From Formicarius rufipectus (lineage: Eukaryota > Chordata > Aves > Passeriformes > Formicariidae): DNA of 64,000 nt. The notes below the pieces were generated by a model that saw only the letters and a program-made list of their open reading frames with translations, was not told where the DNA came from and ran no database searches. The translations under genes were made by a program, and so were the position numbers. Shown here one piece after another: positions 22,571 to 34,676 of the stretch. The DNA lies in assembly GCA_013399695.1 (NCBI GenBank), contig VXAU01003159.1, positions 186,001-250,000 on the forward strand, given 5' to 3'. Within the stretch, counting starts at the first letter, position 1; each line of letters starts with the position of its first letter.

Positions 22571-24954
22571 GGCTCTAGGAAGCCTCTGGGTACACCAGAC
22601 CAACAGAGAATATGCGTGGAGAGAGGATGTGTGGGACATAAACAAGAGACCCCATCCTTTTATGGGAAGGAAATTTGATCATTTTCACATCCTGCCTTTC
22701 CAAGAGCTTCATCTCCTTAAGTGCTCTTCTGCCCTTGTCTCCCCTCTTCCTGTCCCCCTTCCCCCTTGGAGGGCTTCCTCTTGGATTAGCTTTTGTTTTA
22801 TCCCTGGATTTTTTTTTTCACTCGGAATGAGGGACAGGATAAACCAAGTAGGGACCTCTGCAGTTCTGCTTTTGTTTAAGCACCTCTGTTAAAAACAGTT
22901 ATGTTCTGTGTTTTAAATGTAAGGCATTGCCTTTCTCTTTTCTTTCCTCTGAAGAATGAATTAAGCATCGTGGCTCCACAAGCACATGCACATATACACA
23001 CAAAGCCCCAGGATTTCTGTGTCAGGACAAACAATAGTTTTAGCAGAGATCTAAAGAAATACAGTTGGTATTTTCAACAACTCGATCTCTTTCAGCCCTT
23101 TGTTAAGTGTTCGTTATTCTCCCTTTACATACTATCCCTTCCTACCTAGCTTTTCTCTTTGGCAGCAAACTCAAGTCACTGCAGTCAAGCGATACATTCC
23201 TGTAATCATCTAATGCATTTTCTGCCCTTCTGCTGAATCTGTAGATGAAAGAAAAATACTATTAATAAAGTTAAGAGTGCTGGGGATTGTGTACTGTTAA
23301 ACTCCATGCCCATACCATCTGTGTGTGGTGATAGGAGACAGATTTGTCCTTACTCTCCCAGTTAGTTGTTGCAAGCTTGTAGAGTGGCAGTGCCTGTTCT
23401 TGTTTTGCACCGCTCTGTCATCCTACTATTTTTCCTTTTCTCATTCCCAGATCACTTTACTACCACCTACTGCAGACGTCACCTCAAGCAAGCACTGAAA
23501 CATGAGCTTAAAACTGTCCTTAGCTATTTAGGCAGACTTTCAATATTTCAGATGCTTCTTCCTGAGCCAGGGCTCCAGCTGGAGAACAGTTTTTCTGTAT
23601 TTGAACTGCTGCCCGTTATTGCACCCACCATTATTGACAGGAGTTGTGACCAATCCCTCCAACATGCTGGCTTGTTACATTTTGAGGAGCCTATTGGAGA
23701 TCTTTTAACAGCACTGATGTAGCCTATTCCTATTGTTGTTCAGAGTTGAAGGCTATATCTTGGCAATCAGAGCGTGAACCGTGAACGGGGTGATTCAAAT
23801 AGCAAAAGGGAACGCTGTTCACACAGTCTGGCTGCAGTTCCTTTCCAAGGCTGTTTTCAGATGTGCTTCTCTCTGACCTTCTGGCTGATGTCAAAGGGGT
23901 ATTAATGTCCTCTGCATAGAGGTCAGTTTTATAACAAAAGAGATTCTATTCTCCTGCTGTTCCAGCCCTATCCCAACACCATGCAGCCCACAGATCACAT
24001 GATTAGTTACAGCTGGCAAACTACCATTGGTTTGAGTAACATCGTGTGTGCTGCAAATGTTGTGTGGTTTGGTGGCAAGGGAGAAAGGAGAATCAGCTAA
24101 AGTGGTGTGGAAAGCAGTGTACAAGTCCTTTGTGGCTTCCAAACACCAGGGTTATGCTGGTCATTAGCATTCCTCAGGAATTTAGCTCTTCAATGAAACA
24201 CCGGCTAGGGTTGTTCCTCGCACAGTAAAAGCCCTCAGCACTTCAAGGAGAAAAGTTTGACAGGGTAGTGACACTCACTTGTTTTGCGTAAGTATGTGTT
24301 TAGGAGATAGCAGCTTAGTGCCAGACTGTTGGGATATATGTTCCTCTCTGCTTGCGTGTGGACATGCACACACAAGCACATTTAGCTGGAATGAACATGT
24401 CCCTCAGTAGGCAATCCACAGCTGGTAAGAAAGATGGCTGAGCAATGTATTCTGTTCTCATTGTACTCCTCATCCCTCTTTCTCCTTCAGAGGCTTCAGT
24501 GCTGAACAGTGTTGTGTTGCTAAGGAGAGAGAGCAGAAAGAGAAAGGAAGGAATCATGTTTGTGCACAGGGAATTTACGTGTCACACATCACTGTATGAC
24601 TTTCATAATTAGGATGTCTTATTCTAGCATAAGCTGTCCTTTCCAGGGAGAGCTGGACTGGGGGAGGGATGATGAAAAAGTCTGTGATGAGAAAGAGCTG
24701 GTCTGGAACTGGAAGAGATGTAGAGCCAGAGACGCAGAGCAAGGTCCTGTCTCATGGGCAGGACTAGAGACCAGCACAGCCTCTTCCACTGCTGCCTCTA
24801 ATCCCAAGAGGAAATAAAAAATGTATCCACTAATCAACAGGCTTTTTGACAGGTAATTTAGCTGCAAAAATTTTGTAGGGACTGTTTTACTGCTGAAAAT
24901 AAATGTCCACATCCACCAGCCTTACCAAGAGATAGAACTAACCAAATTAGTATT

Positions 24955-25010
24955 GTACCATTTTATTAGCTATAAACTAGCAAATATGGTACCATTTTAT
25001 TAGCTATAAA
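24955..25010. repeat. Two-copy tandem duplication, 34-bp period
   Basis: GTACCATTTTATTAGCTATAA followed by A occurs at 24955-24976 and again at 24989-25010, identical over 22 bp. The identity suggests a recent local duplication within the intron. Confidence 0.85.
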
Positions 25011-27112
25011 AATATTATAGGACTGAAAAATATACTAGATGCTAATATGGTGGTTACTGATGTGAAACAATACACTGAATCTCTATTTTTTAACAGATCT
25101 CACTGTGTTGTGACTCAGCAATACACTTTCCTGTGTTGCATCTATAATAGAGTCACTTGGAGAGGAAAAACCTTGTTGCTTGGGTGGTGGTCTTATGACT
25201 AGTCCTAGGCTGGAGTACCAGCTGGTGCATGCCTTTTTGGCAGCCACTCAAGCTGTTGTTTTGTTTAGGCAGCCCTGGTAGCCAGAGCATGCTGCTTTCT
25301 CAGTTTGGACTGTTGAGAGAAATGTTGGTCCAAGGGTGTACTTTGGCACCCCAGGTCTAGAAAATTCTAGTTGTGTGGAGCCTGCTGTGTTGAGAGCCCA
25401 GTGTCCATTGTCAGATTCACGTCTGTCTTCCTGAGGTTCATTTAGGACCTTGGAGAAATGCAGCTTCCATGCTATTTAGAAGTCTTTAATTTTTGCCATT
25501 CTGAAGGTATTAACTCCCTTGTAAGCTGCAAGTAGAGAAAAGCTGACATGAAAAGAGCTGTCCTCATTCATAAAAGATGAGTATATGATTTTCTTGTGGA
25601 AGCTGCCTTGTTGCAGTATTTCTTTGTCTTACAAAAGCACCTCCTGATCACTCATCTCTGTGTGTAGAAGCAGATAGACTAAATGTGCAGAGAAATGCTT
25701 TTAGCAGCACAGAAATCATCACCTAACTATTTGAAATATCTTCATTTTTATAGTTCTTCTTTCTCAGCCTTTCTCTTCTTAGGATGTTTATCCTCTGGGT
25801 ATTTGCCTTTAGAGAGTGTTCTTTTTTCATCTTTCATTATTGGCTTTTTTTTTTCCTGGATAGTTCAGTTTGTTGTTTTACCTTCTTTCTGAAACATACA
25901 AAATACTCAACTACTGCTTTTTTTGAAATACACTCAGTGCCCATATATGAGCAATCCTAATTCTCTCAATAAGCCATTTGGATGTTTTCTGACCATTATT
26001 GGTGGCTCTTCTATACTCTAAATCTGTTGGGCAGTGAAAAGACATGTCAGGCAAGTCAGTTTGGAAGTAGTTTTTCATGGTGCCCTTAGAGCCTACAAAA
26101 CCAGTTTTCTTAAAAGCTACAGGCATATGGTGCTTTGTGTGATATTTGTGGTAGATGTCTTTTTAAAAACATAAGCCAGTGTCTTGTGGTTTAGTGTGGA
26201 AATAAGGCAAGCCAAGATTTGCAGGGAACTTGAAAAGCTCCTGGTTTTTAGTGCTCAACTTGAATTTCTTAGTAGAAGTTTAATTTCTGAGAGTGTCTTG
26301 AATCCTGCCACTGTGACAGACAGGCATCATTTTGGGCTGCAGGGTAGGCAGCCAGAACCACTGCCTGCTTGTCCTGCAGTTTGCTCCCTGGTGCCATACA
26401 TGTCTTAAATGACATTGTGATGGTGGGCGTGAAATGAGTTCATGCTTTCAATCCCATATTTAATGGATATGGAGTCAAAAAAGTATTTTTGCTTACTGGC
26501 AGTCTTGATAGAATAAGGCATGTATTGAATGACAGGTAAGAAAAGCACTTGTCCTCCTGAGAACTTATTTCCCTGATCACTCTGACACTATCTTGGTGCT
26601 GTGAATTGGCTGAATTTGGGCTACTGTTCCTCTTGCTGTGAGTGCCATGCAGTTTGTCTACTACAAGGCAGCTGTTCTAGAATATGAATTCCTATTTGTG
26701 GGGTTGCTCTTCTCCTGGAACAAGTGTGGTGTATTCTTTCCTAACTCACTTCACAAGTGGATTAAGTAACTTCAGAAGAAGGCAGTCATAAGCCTTTATC
26801 AAGGGAGTTAATTGAGGATAGTTGCTTAATTTCAAATTCATGCTCTACCTTATTCTCCTTTAACTGCATATTTAGACCAGCTCTAAAACTCAACTAGTTC
26901 TCTAGTGTTGCTGCTCCAAGTCCATCTCATCAGTATCTGTCTACATGTTCAGAATGCCAAAACATTATGTTTCTTACAAGGTGGGAAAAAATGGCTTTGT
27001 GGATAAAGAACAGAAGTTGAAAGCTCAAGTCCTGGCTTGGGCTTCTTTTTTTTTCTGTTTTGGTTTGTATGTTTGTGCTTGTTTTTCCTTAGTTTGTTTT
27101 TGTTTCATTTTG

Positions 27113-27157
27113 GCTTTGGGGTTTTTTTGTTTGTGTTGTTGTTGTTGCTGTTGTTAT
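27113..27157 (+). repeat. GTT-rich simple repeat
   Basis: A T-rich tract grades into an imperfect GTT array (GTTGTTGTTGTTGCTGTTGTT core at about 27135-27156) within the last KLF7 intron. Confidence 0.75.
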
Positions 27158-27866
27158 TTGCCCTGGTTTTACAACACTTCTTGTGTGATTTAAAATTTCC
27201 TTGCCTTCCCCATCTCTCAATTGTCACTCTTACAAAAACAGGCATAATACTTTATCTTCTGTCAACATCCTTCAGGGAGATAGCATTCATCAGCATCCAC
27301 ATATTAGCACCCAGATTCTCAGGAGAGAGAAAGGGAGAGATAAGTAGCCTGGTGGATTGTCAGCCTCCAAATGCTGAACCAGCTTTCCTTCCAGTTTGGA
27401 GTTAGAAATGAGAATTCAGCTCTCAAAACTAGCATCATACTTTGGTGCTTGTTGCAGGTACTGGGCACTTGAGGAACTTGTGTTTTTTAAAATGATGTTG
27501 CTATTTGAATAAAACTTACTTGGTTTACTTAATTTTTTTTTTTAATATGCAAACACACACTAAGTATTTGATTTTATAATAAAGGTACTTAGAGGAGCAC
27601 TCTTCCCTGACGTTTGACTCAGTGACAGAATAGGGAGGGCAAGGAATGGAGAAAGGAGAAAAGTAGTCTTTTCATCTGAGACAGGATAGTTGGCCCTCTG
27701 TGGCTGCTGAGGTCTATCACACAGTTTGGTGGCAATCCTTGGGTAACCCAAGGAATGTCTCTAAACTTCGTTATATATTTTCTACTATACATAACAAGGA
27801 AGGAACAGAAACCCTGTTTCCCAAAATCCCATATTTATTTCATTTCCTACTTGCTCTATGTTGCAG

Positions 27867-27918
27867 GTGTTTTTCCAGGTCGGATCACCTTGCCCTCCAC
27901 ATGAAGAGACACATCTAA
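27867..27918 (+). CDS. KLF7: KLF7 terminal coding exon: end of zinc finger 3 and stop
   Basis: The 52-nt coding part of the last exon restores Arg170 and reads CFSRSDHLALHMKRHI, then TAA (27916-27918). It supplies His181 and His185 of zinc finger 3 (C-x2-C-x12-H-x3-H) and the RSDHLAL recognition helix. The protein ends two residues after the last Lys-Arg pair, at the usual KLF7 C-terminus, so the fingers form the extreme C-terminal DNA-binding domain. The acceptor is TTGCAG|GTGTTT. The three in-window exons sum to an intact frame of 187 codons including the stop. Confidence 0.98.
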
Positions 27919-29507
27919 ATATCAGTCAGCTTGGCATAGATGTCATCTGGGCTGTGTTATGAGATGAAAGTGGAACTCAAGTTACAACGTGCTACCTTAC
28001 AGGAGAAGAGAACTTGATCCCGTGTAATCCTCTGTACAGGGGCCACATGCTCACACTGTCATGCACTCAGTTCAGTACCTACATCGGTTCTTTTATGCCT
28101 TGCCCCAGCTGGATGGGAGAAGATGCAGGCGAGGAAATGGTGTAGAGGTGAAGTCAGTGAAAAAGAACAATTGCTTACAGTACTTCACCCCTCTTGGATT
28201 TGCTTCCTGTTTTTGCCAACGGAACTCAAAGAAAACAAAGGAGGCTTCCCTGCATGTGGATGGCAGTAGGAGGGGCTTATCTAACTTGCTTCTCAGTGCA
28301 ACTCACTAGAAGAATATGTCATCTTGAAGTTGCATATTTGTAGCACTAACTTTCTTTTTAAATAGATGGGGGGAAAACAATGACCTAGAAAACCAAATCC
28401 CAGTTTGGTAGCCAAAATTAACCTCTTGCGTTTTTTGTTCTTTGTCTGAGAATTCCTAATGTTCAGTGCATCAGACTTCTCACAGACACTTTGACCTGTC
28501 TTGGTTTTGGTTCTTCTTCCTAGAACTGAGCTATTGAGATCCTTTTAAGTCAATACCAGTGGCCTTAATGGCAGTAGACTGTGGAGTGACACTTGTGACA
28601 CAAATATCCTCTTCTTGACCTGAGTTTATGTAGTCTTCACGGAGGATTATATTTTTGTTGGTTGTTTTAATTTTTGTTTTGGCTATTGCACAACATATGC
28701 ACTAGGGACTCTGGAAGCTGCTGCCATGATGGCTAAGTAGCCAAGGGATAAACCCCTGAGAAACAGCACCTAATATCTCTGTAAGCTTCACCTTATTGCC
28801 ATAGCTAGGACTTCTTGTTTATTTTTTGAACAAAATACTTTAAAAGCTTGTTTGAAAGCGTAAACATTTTTTTTCTTTTCTCCACAAACAAGTGATCTTC
28901 AGAACTCCTTGTCTTCTCCTGGATATTGGTCTGGGATTGGCCACACAGGCATGACTACAGGATTCCTTCCACATCATGTGAGCATGTTAGCCACAACCCA
29001 CAGTGATTTAGTGGTGAATTATGTTGCTTTTTCTTGCTGTTCTTCTATTAACCAGTTTAAAACATTAGACTTTTGTTTGTGTAAAGAGCACCTGCAGAAT
29101 GTTTTAATTTAAAGCTAATGTTTGTCGAATATCTTACACACACTCACAAAAACAAAGCCAAAAACCCTACTCCAATCTTTGAGTGGGAAGTCAAGAACCT
29201 CTTCCAAGTACAATGGCTTCAATCAGCCTTTTAAAGAAATTGTCAAAGTCCTTCTTTTCCACTCATCAAGTTGATGCTGTAGCCCACTCCTATGTGAAAA
29301 AATGTAACTCTGTAAATGCTGAAGGAAGGGAGAGATTTTCCTTAGCCTTTTCCAAATGATTGATCTAAAGTATTGCTAACCTAGAGGTCCATTTTGGCCT
29401 ACTGTGTGAACCATCAAGGAGAAGTGGAGGTCTCATGCTCACCCTTCCATCCTATTGATAATTTGATTTCTTTGGCTCAAAGTGGATTAAAGTCTTCATT
29501 ACAAAAG

Positions 29508-29530
29508 AAAAAAAAAAAAAACACAAAAAA
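29508..29530 (+). repeat. Poly(A) tract in KLF7 3' UTR
   Basis: A run of 14 A is followed by CAC and six more A. This genomic A-run is a likely internal-priming site for oligo-dT cDNA, and could be misread as a transcript end. Confidence 0.85.
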
Positions 29531-30190
29531 TGTATTGCCATAACTTGTATTGGAAACTATTTGCCACTGGCCCTGACTCCAAAGACTGCATTTAGGACCA
29601 TAAAAATGGCCTATGCAAGCAGGCAGGTGGTCATTAAGTTGTATATTTTGTATATTCTGGGACCATCCCTACAACTTGTGTCTAGACACGAAACAAAACG
29701 GCACGTGGTCCACAAATGGTTGCTGCTCTTTTATACTGTATAAGCCAACTGCCCTTTGACTGTTTTGACTCACTGACTGTTAAATATTTCCCTTAATTTA
29801 TGTTTTGGGAGGTAAAACTGTACTCTTAGGGGAAAAAAGAGCAAACAAGAAACTGGATAAATGTTTAAGAGCCGTCACCGGGATCCTTGGCACTTGAATT
29901 CTCAGCATTTTGCAACCTCTGGTTCCAGTGAGAGATTGAATTTACTCAAAAGATACTGGGTTTCCTCACAGTTTTCACAAAACACTGTGACTGTCAACTG
30001 AACACTTTGGGGACAGGGGGGAAATACGATGTCTGGCCCATATGGCATGAAATATGGACCAAAATCTAACCATCTTTTAGAGACAATGATGTAATTTTCA
30101 TGGTAAGAGCATGAGAGAGAATGAAAGAAGTCAGAAAGAATGAGAGAACAAAAATTGAGTTTATTCCAAAGATTTTAAACTAACTATACT

Positions 30191-30232
30191 CTATATGTGT
30201 ATATATATATGCTTATATATATATATGTATAC
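30191..30232. repeat. AT/GT microsatellite
   Basis: Alternating TA/TG dinucleotides, interrupted at GTGT and GCTT, lie within the KLF7 3' UTR just upstream of the CR1 insertion. Confidence 0.85.
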
Positions 30233-30379
30233 ATTTAAAAATTGCAGAGCACTGCTTGCTGACAATCTCGTATTTCTCTACTTCTGTATTTGCATACTTT
30301 TTATGGCCATTCCACCCAGCTGTTCCACTGGGACTGAGGGCCCTAGAATCGAATTTGTGATGGAATATATAGAGCATCC

Positions 30380-30720
30380 TGCCAGATCACAGACTCACAA
30401 AATACCCTGAGTTGGAAGGGACCCACCAGGATCATCAAGTCCAACACCTGGCCCTGCACAGGACACCCCAAGAATCCCACCACGTGCCTGAGAGCGTTGT
30501 CCAAACGCTCCTTGAGCTCTCTCAGGCTTGGGGCTGTGACCACTTCCCTGGGGAGCCTGTTCCAGTGCCCGACCACCCTCTGGGTGAAGAACTTTTTCCT
30601 GGTATCCAGCCTAAACCTCTCCTGACACAGCTCCAGGCTGTTCCCTCGGATCCTGTCACTGGTCACCAGAGAGCAGAGGTTGGTGCTGCCCCCCTGCTGC
30701 CCCTCAAGAGGATGGCTAAT
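30380..30720 (-). mobile_element. CR1 LINE 3' segment with ORF2 C-terminus, in KLF7 3' UTR
   Basis: On the minus strand a 107-codon open frame (30343-30666) encodes the conserved C-terminal tail of the CR1 reverse-transcriptase polyprotein, including the FFTQRVV and HWNRLPREV motifs. The CR1 3' end follows (CCCTTCCAACTCAGGGTATT then TCTGTGAT). The frame is uninterrupted, so the copy is younger than the other CR1 pieces here. It is 5'-truncated near 30716. A 10-bp word TAGAGCATCC occurs on both sides (30370-30379 and 30751-30760), a possible target-site duplication, although CR1 often lacks one. The element is antisense to KLF7 and would be transcribed within its mRNA. Confidence 0.93.
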
Positions 30721-31591
30721 GGGAACTGAAACCTCAGCTGTGTGAAACTGTAGAGCATCCAGTCAGTGCATTAGATTAATAAAAGGGTAGGAGAATCCTA
30801 GAATTTCAATACTGTAGTGTCCTCCATTATGATATTCATTGGCTGTGAACCTGCATAAATACCCTCCTTTGACCTCTGAACACACCTGCCTTTACACATG
30901 CTATCGGCTCTCTACAAACCTTAATTATTAAGTGACAGTTCAAGCACCAGACTCTATTTAAATTGGAAAAAGTAAAGCAGGACTGTTTATTTACTTCCAG
31001 TTGTCATTTATGGTCTTGTTGGCATCTCAATTAGATATGGCAGAACAAGAGTCCCGTGGTAAAAATAATGCTGAAATGCTTTGTTGTGAAGGCAGGCCTA
31101 CATCTACATTACGGATCCAAATTAACCTAAAAAGCATAGAGAAAAGGGGGATAAGAGACTTAAGCAGATTTAAAATTTCTCAGGCTCTCTCTGTAGCAGG
31201 TCTTGAACTCTGAAGCCAAAATTTGAGCTTTGGAACCATCTCTTATGTTTGTAAAGGGAGATATTTTTCACCTGTGTATATGATGTACTCAGTCAATCTG
31301 TTGATTCGGTTTTTGGGTGCTCATATGCAAGTGTCTTAGGCATTACTAAAATTTTGAACTAGAACTAGTATTTTTTAGGAGTCTCCAATTTGGAAAGGCA
31401 TGATTATTGACACATTCCATGTTTCTTTTTTCTACATTGACAAGTTTTGTTTCTTTGCAGATATTTTAAGCTGTGCACATCAAACTTGTATAGTCTGCTA
31501 TGGTTAGTTCCTTTTCAAGTCTGTATCTCCTTGCTAAAGTTGTACAGTTGTCCTCTCTTTGTAAACTATGAGTAGAATCAGTCTAAAACAG

Positions 31592-31641
31592 AAAGGGTCC
31601 GTGTAAGGTTTCTTGGAAAGGGTCTGTGTAAAGCTTCTTGG
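31592..31641. repeat. 25-bp tandem duplication
   Basis: Two adjacent 25-bp copies (31592-31616 and 31617-31641) differ at only a few bases: AAAGGGTCCGTGTAAGG against AAAGGGTCTGTGTAAAG, both ending in TTCTTGG. They lie within the KLF7 3' UTR. Confidence 0.85.
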
Positions 31642-31925
31642 AAGCCAACCCAGAAACAAATGATTTGGTGGCAGTTGAGGACTGAGTTATCCAGCTGTAG
31701 AAAGGAGAAGCTTAACCTTGCTTCCTTCAACGCTAGATTTATGCCTGTTTGCAAAAGAGAAGCCATTATAAGAAACTCAGATTGTGGTTTCCAAGGCCAT
31801 GGAATTAATAGGATGAGAACAAATTGAGAAAAAAGTCTTACAAGGTAGGGAACACAGAAGAAGCAACTAAAACAAATGTGAGGTTTTGTGATTACCTAAA
31901 TAATATTTTGGAGCAGAGCAGTCAG

Positions 31926-32440
31926 TCATAGAACCATGCAGGTGAGGAGATGCCTCCAGAGGCCATCTTGACTAACCTCCAACTAGAGCTGGTTGCTCAG
32001 AGTTTTAAATATATCCATATATCCAGCTGAGTTTTAAACATCCCCAAGAATGGAAATAGTGCAACCTTTCTGTGCAAGCCACTCCAATATTTGACCCCTT
32101 CTATGGTTAAAATAAAGTAAAAATCAAAAATCCATGTGTCATAGGAATTTTCCATGTTCAAACATGTTTTCATGGCCTCTTCCACTGTGCACCTCCAAGA
32201 ACAGTCTGGCTTCTTCTCTACAATCGCGGTTAGGTATTTGGAGATAGAAATAAGGTATACCCTTACTCTTGTCTTGCTAAGACTGAACTAAATCTCTCAC
32301 CCCCTCTTCATCCATCGTGTGTTCCAGAACCTCATCTCCATGGTGGCTCTCTGCTAGACTTGCTCTAATATGTCAGTCATTTTCTTGTAATTGGGAGACC
32401 AAAAACAGACAGAATATTCCAGATCAAGATATGCTTCATA
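31926..32440 (-). mobile_element. Ancient CR1 LINE copy in KLF7 3' UTR
   Basis: Reverse-complement CR1 landmarks occur in the right order across 500 bp: TCATAGAACCATGCAGG, then AACATCCCCAAGAATGG, then AAGCCACTCCAATATTTGACC, then AACAGTCTGGCTTCTTCT, then AGACTTGCTCTAATATGTC, then GGGAGACCAAAAACAGACAG and AATATTCCAGAT. Divergence is high, so this is an old insertion. An AATAAA at 32111 is inside it. Confidence 0.85.
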
Positions 32441-33039
32441 TGTCACAGTGTTGTTATAAATCATTTATTCTGGATTTTTCCATTATCTAATTGAGACAAC
32501 CTATATTTTAGGATAAGATTCTATTTTGAAAACTGACTAATGAAAAATCATTTAGGAAGCCCCAGTATAAATAGTTTTCTAATCAAATTTGCTGAATCGC
32601 TGCATAAAAATGTGCTTACAGAAATATGCTTTCTATGCTGCCAGCTTTGAGGCCTAGCAAGCAAAATTCTGTTTTCTTCAACATGATTATTGCTGGTTTA
32701 CTTTGAACTAAAAAATTTATTGTTTTATTCACACCATATCAAATATGAAGCCACATGATGCTTTATTTTAGTAGCTTTTTAGACCAAAACAACACTTTAG
32801 TATATCTTTATTATGTTTGGTTTTCCCCTTAGGTGATAAAGGGCAACTTAAAACATCACATGCATTTTATAAAGATTGGTCTAACTGCAAAGAAGATTCC
32901 AGAGTCCAGAATATCCTTCATTATCCCAGAGCTGTGCTTTTTCAGTAGCTAGTATTCAGTCTAGACAATTATATTACCTGGTTAAACTGCACAGTGAAGA
33001 AGAGAAAGGACAAACCGAAATTTTAGATTCTTTCAGTGT

Positions 33040-33155
33040 CTTGCACAAGGCCATGAGCAGTCTGATCTAAGTAATCCTTCTTTAAATGGAGGATTAAATT
33101 AGATGACCTCCAGAAGTACCTTTCCATATTAATTTTTCTATATTTCTATGATTCT
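33040..33155 (+). mobile_element. CR1 LINE 3'-end fragment, sense orientation
   Basis: TTAAATTAGATGACCTCCAG followed by AAGTACCTTTCCATATTAA and TTTCTATGATTCTT matches the CR1 3' terminus in the forward direction. It is the only CR1 piece here in the same sense as KLF7. The left boundary is approximate. Confidence 0.8.
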
Positions 33156-33516
33156 TTTCAAAGCTCTCACTGCTTAAATGTGTACTGGGTCTCATTCTTC
33201 CCAGTCTTTGCTGTTGGAAAAGACTGTAGGGCAGGTTTGTAGGTTTTCTCTCAAATTCTGATAGTTTCATCCTTGTTAAATTTTGTAAAGTTTCTCCATG
33301 AAGGATACTCAGAGATGAGGATATCTTAGACAAACCCCAAACCCTTAGCAAACCAGTTTGAAGGAATATCATACCTTGAGATGCACCATAACTGCAGGAA
33401 CCAGCCAGATATTACAAAAACACATTTGCTAACCTGGAGGACTCATGTGATATCACAAAAATTGTTTCTAGGATTTGAAATCTAAGCCAACATATTTCTA
33501 CAAAGATGAATATTGA

Positions 33517-33547
33517 TTTTTTTTTTTTTTTTTGGATTTTTTTTTTA
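33517..33547 (+). repeat. Poly(T) tract
   Basis: T17, then GGA, then about ten T, inside the KLF7 3' UTR. It may be the reverse complement of an old poly(A) tail, but no element is recognisable next to it. Confidence 0.85.
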
Positions 33548-34624
33548 TTCATTCTTATTTTCCTCAGACTTTTTGGAATTGGGTTTACTGTTTCTTTAGG
33601 CTAACACATTTTCCCTTAATACATGGGGAGCACTGACCAAACATAGATGGGAAAGAAGGACCTGAACGCAAAAGGAGCCTGTCGGTCCTTCCTTTCAGAA
33701 CTGTTTCAACTTAAGGCATTAAAATATAACTAATCATTAGAGTGTGTAGCTAAAATGGAGTTGATCAGTATGATCGTTGCAGTGGTTGAGTACATCTTAG
33801 CTGTGACCTTTCTGATATCTACAGAACTAGGCTTTCTCCCTTATTTTTATCTGACCCTAAACAATTTGGTTCAACAGTCTCTAACATAAAACTTACTCCT
33901 CCTATTTAACATACTTTATTTATCTGTGTACAAAAGAGGTTGTAATTGGTACTTTTTACAAAACTGGTGAAATCCAACGTGCTTAGGTGTTTTCCTTTCT
34001 CTGCCTCTTCTCTTAATGTACATCAAAATCTTTTAATTTAAAAAGTAAAAAAGTGGAAAATTTTGTAAATAATTTAATGTTACTAGGCCAGCACTTGGTG
34101 GATCAAGGGCTTTTATTCTTGATTTCAGTCAGGACTTGGCACATTCTGTCATTCCATCCAGTAAGATTGTTTTTAAGTTTTCATATCCTGGGTGATGCTC
34201 GTTGATTTCAGATATAATTGCACTTGTAAAGATCTCTACATACCAAGAACAAAAACAATGCTTGCCAATAACTATTTAACTCGGTCTTGAAAAATGGAAA
34301 TAATTTTCTCCCAAGATGCTACTACTACTCAATGATAAGTCTTGCCTAACTTTCATTAACATTAAAACTACACCTTCATGAATGATCATTTCCAGATCAA
34401 GCTTGTACGTTCTTCTTCCTTTTGTCACATTTGTGTCTCTTTTTAATAATAGTTTAGGGATGACTACTGTAGTCTTTCTCCTCCACAGCTTGCACAGACT
34501 TTAGTGGCAAGATTTAGTCTTGTAAGGTTTGTAGGATCTGGCCTACCAGGTACTAAGATCTGTCTCGTAAAGCTGAGAATTTCCTCCTGCTTTAGAGGAA
34601 AAAGTCTAAGACATACTTGTGCTA

Positions 34625-34676
34625 TATAAGTTATATATATAATGGTATAGTTGTATATATAAATTATATAAATAAA
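34625..34676. repeat. AT-rich low-complexity tract with AATAAA
   Basis: Irregular TATATA words end in AATAAA (34671-34676). TGTATATA here also fits the Pumilio element UGUAHAUA. A minor upstream poly(A) site is possible. Confidence 0.55.

Larger units (their letters stand above)
21335..27866 (+). other. KLF7: KLF7 last intron
   Basis: A 6.5 kb intron with a GTAATG donor and a TTGCTCTATGTTGCAG acceptor. It contains a candidate regulatory block (about 21840-22570), a short tandem duplication (24955-25010), a GTT-rich simple repeat (about 27113-27157) and a T-run near 27531-27543. The remainder is unique AT-rich sequence. Open frames such as 23366-23722 on the plus strand have no recognisable family. 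Confidence 0.85.

Noticed and set aside
23366..23722. 118-codon frame in the last intron
   Set aside because: No domain, no splice sites fitting KLF7, ordinary composition.
27037..27405. Phe/Leu/Cys-rich 122-codon frame resembling a membrane protein
   Set aside because: Encoded by a T/G-rich simple repeat. The hydrophobicity is a by-product of base composition.
30343..30666. Host gene on the minus strand
   Set aside because: The protein is the CR1 reverse-transcriptase tail, so it is annotated as a mobile element.
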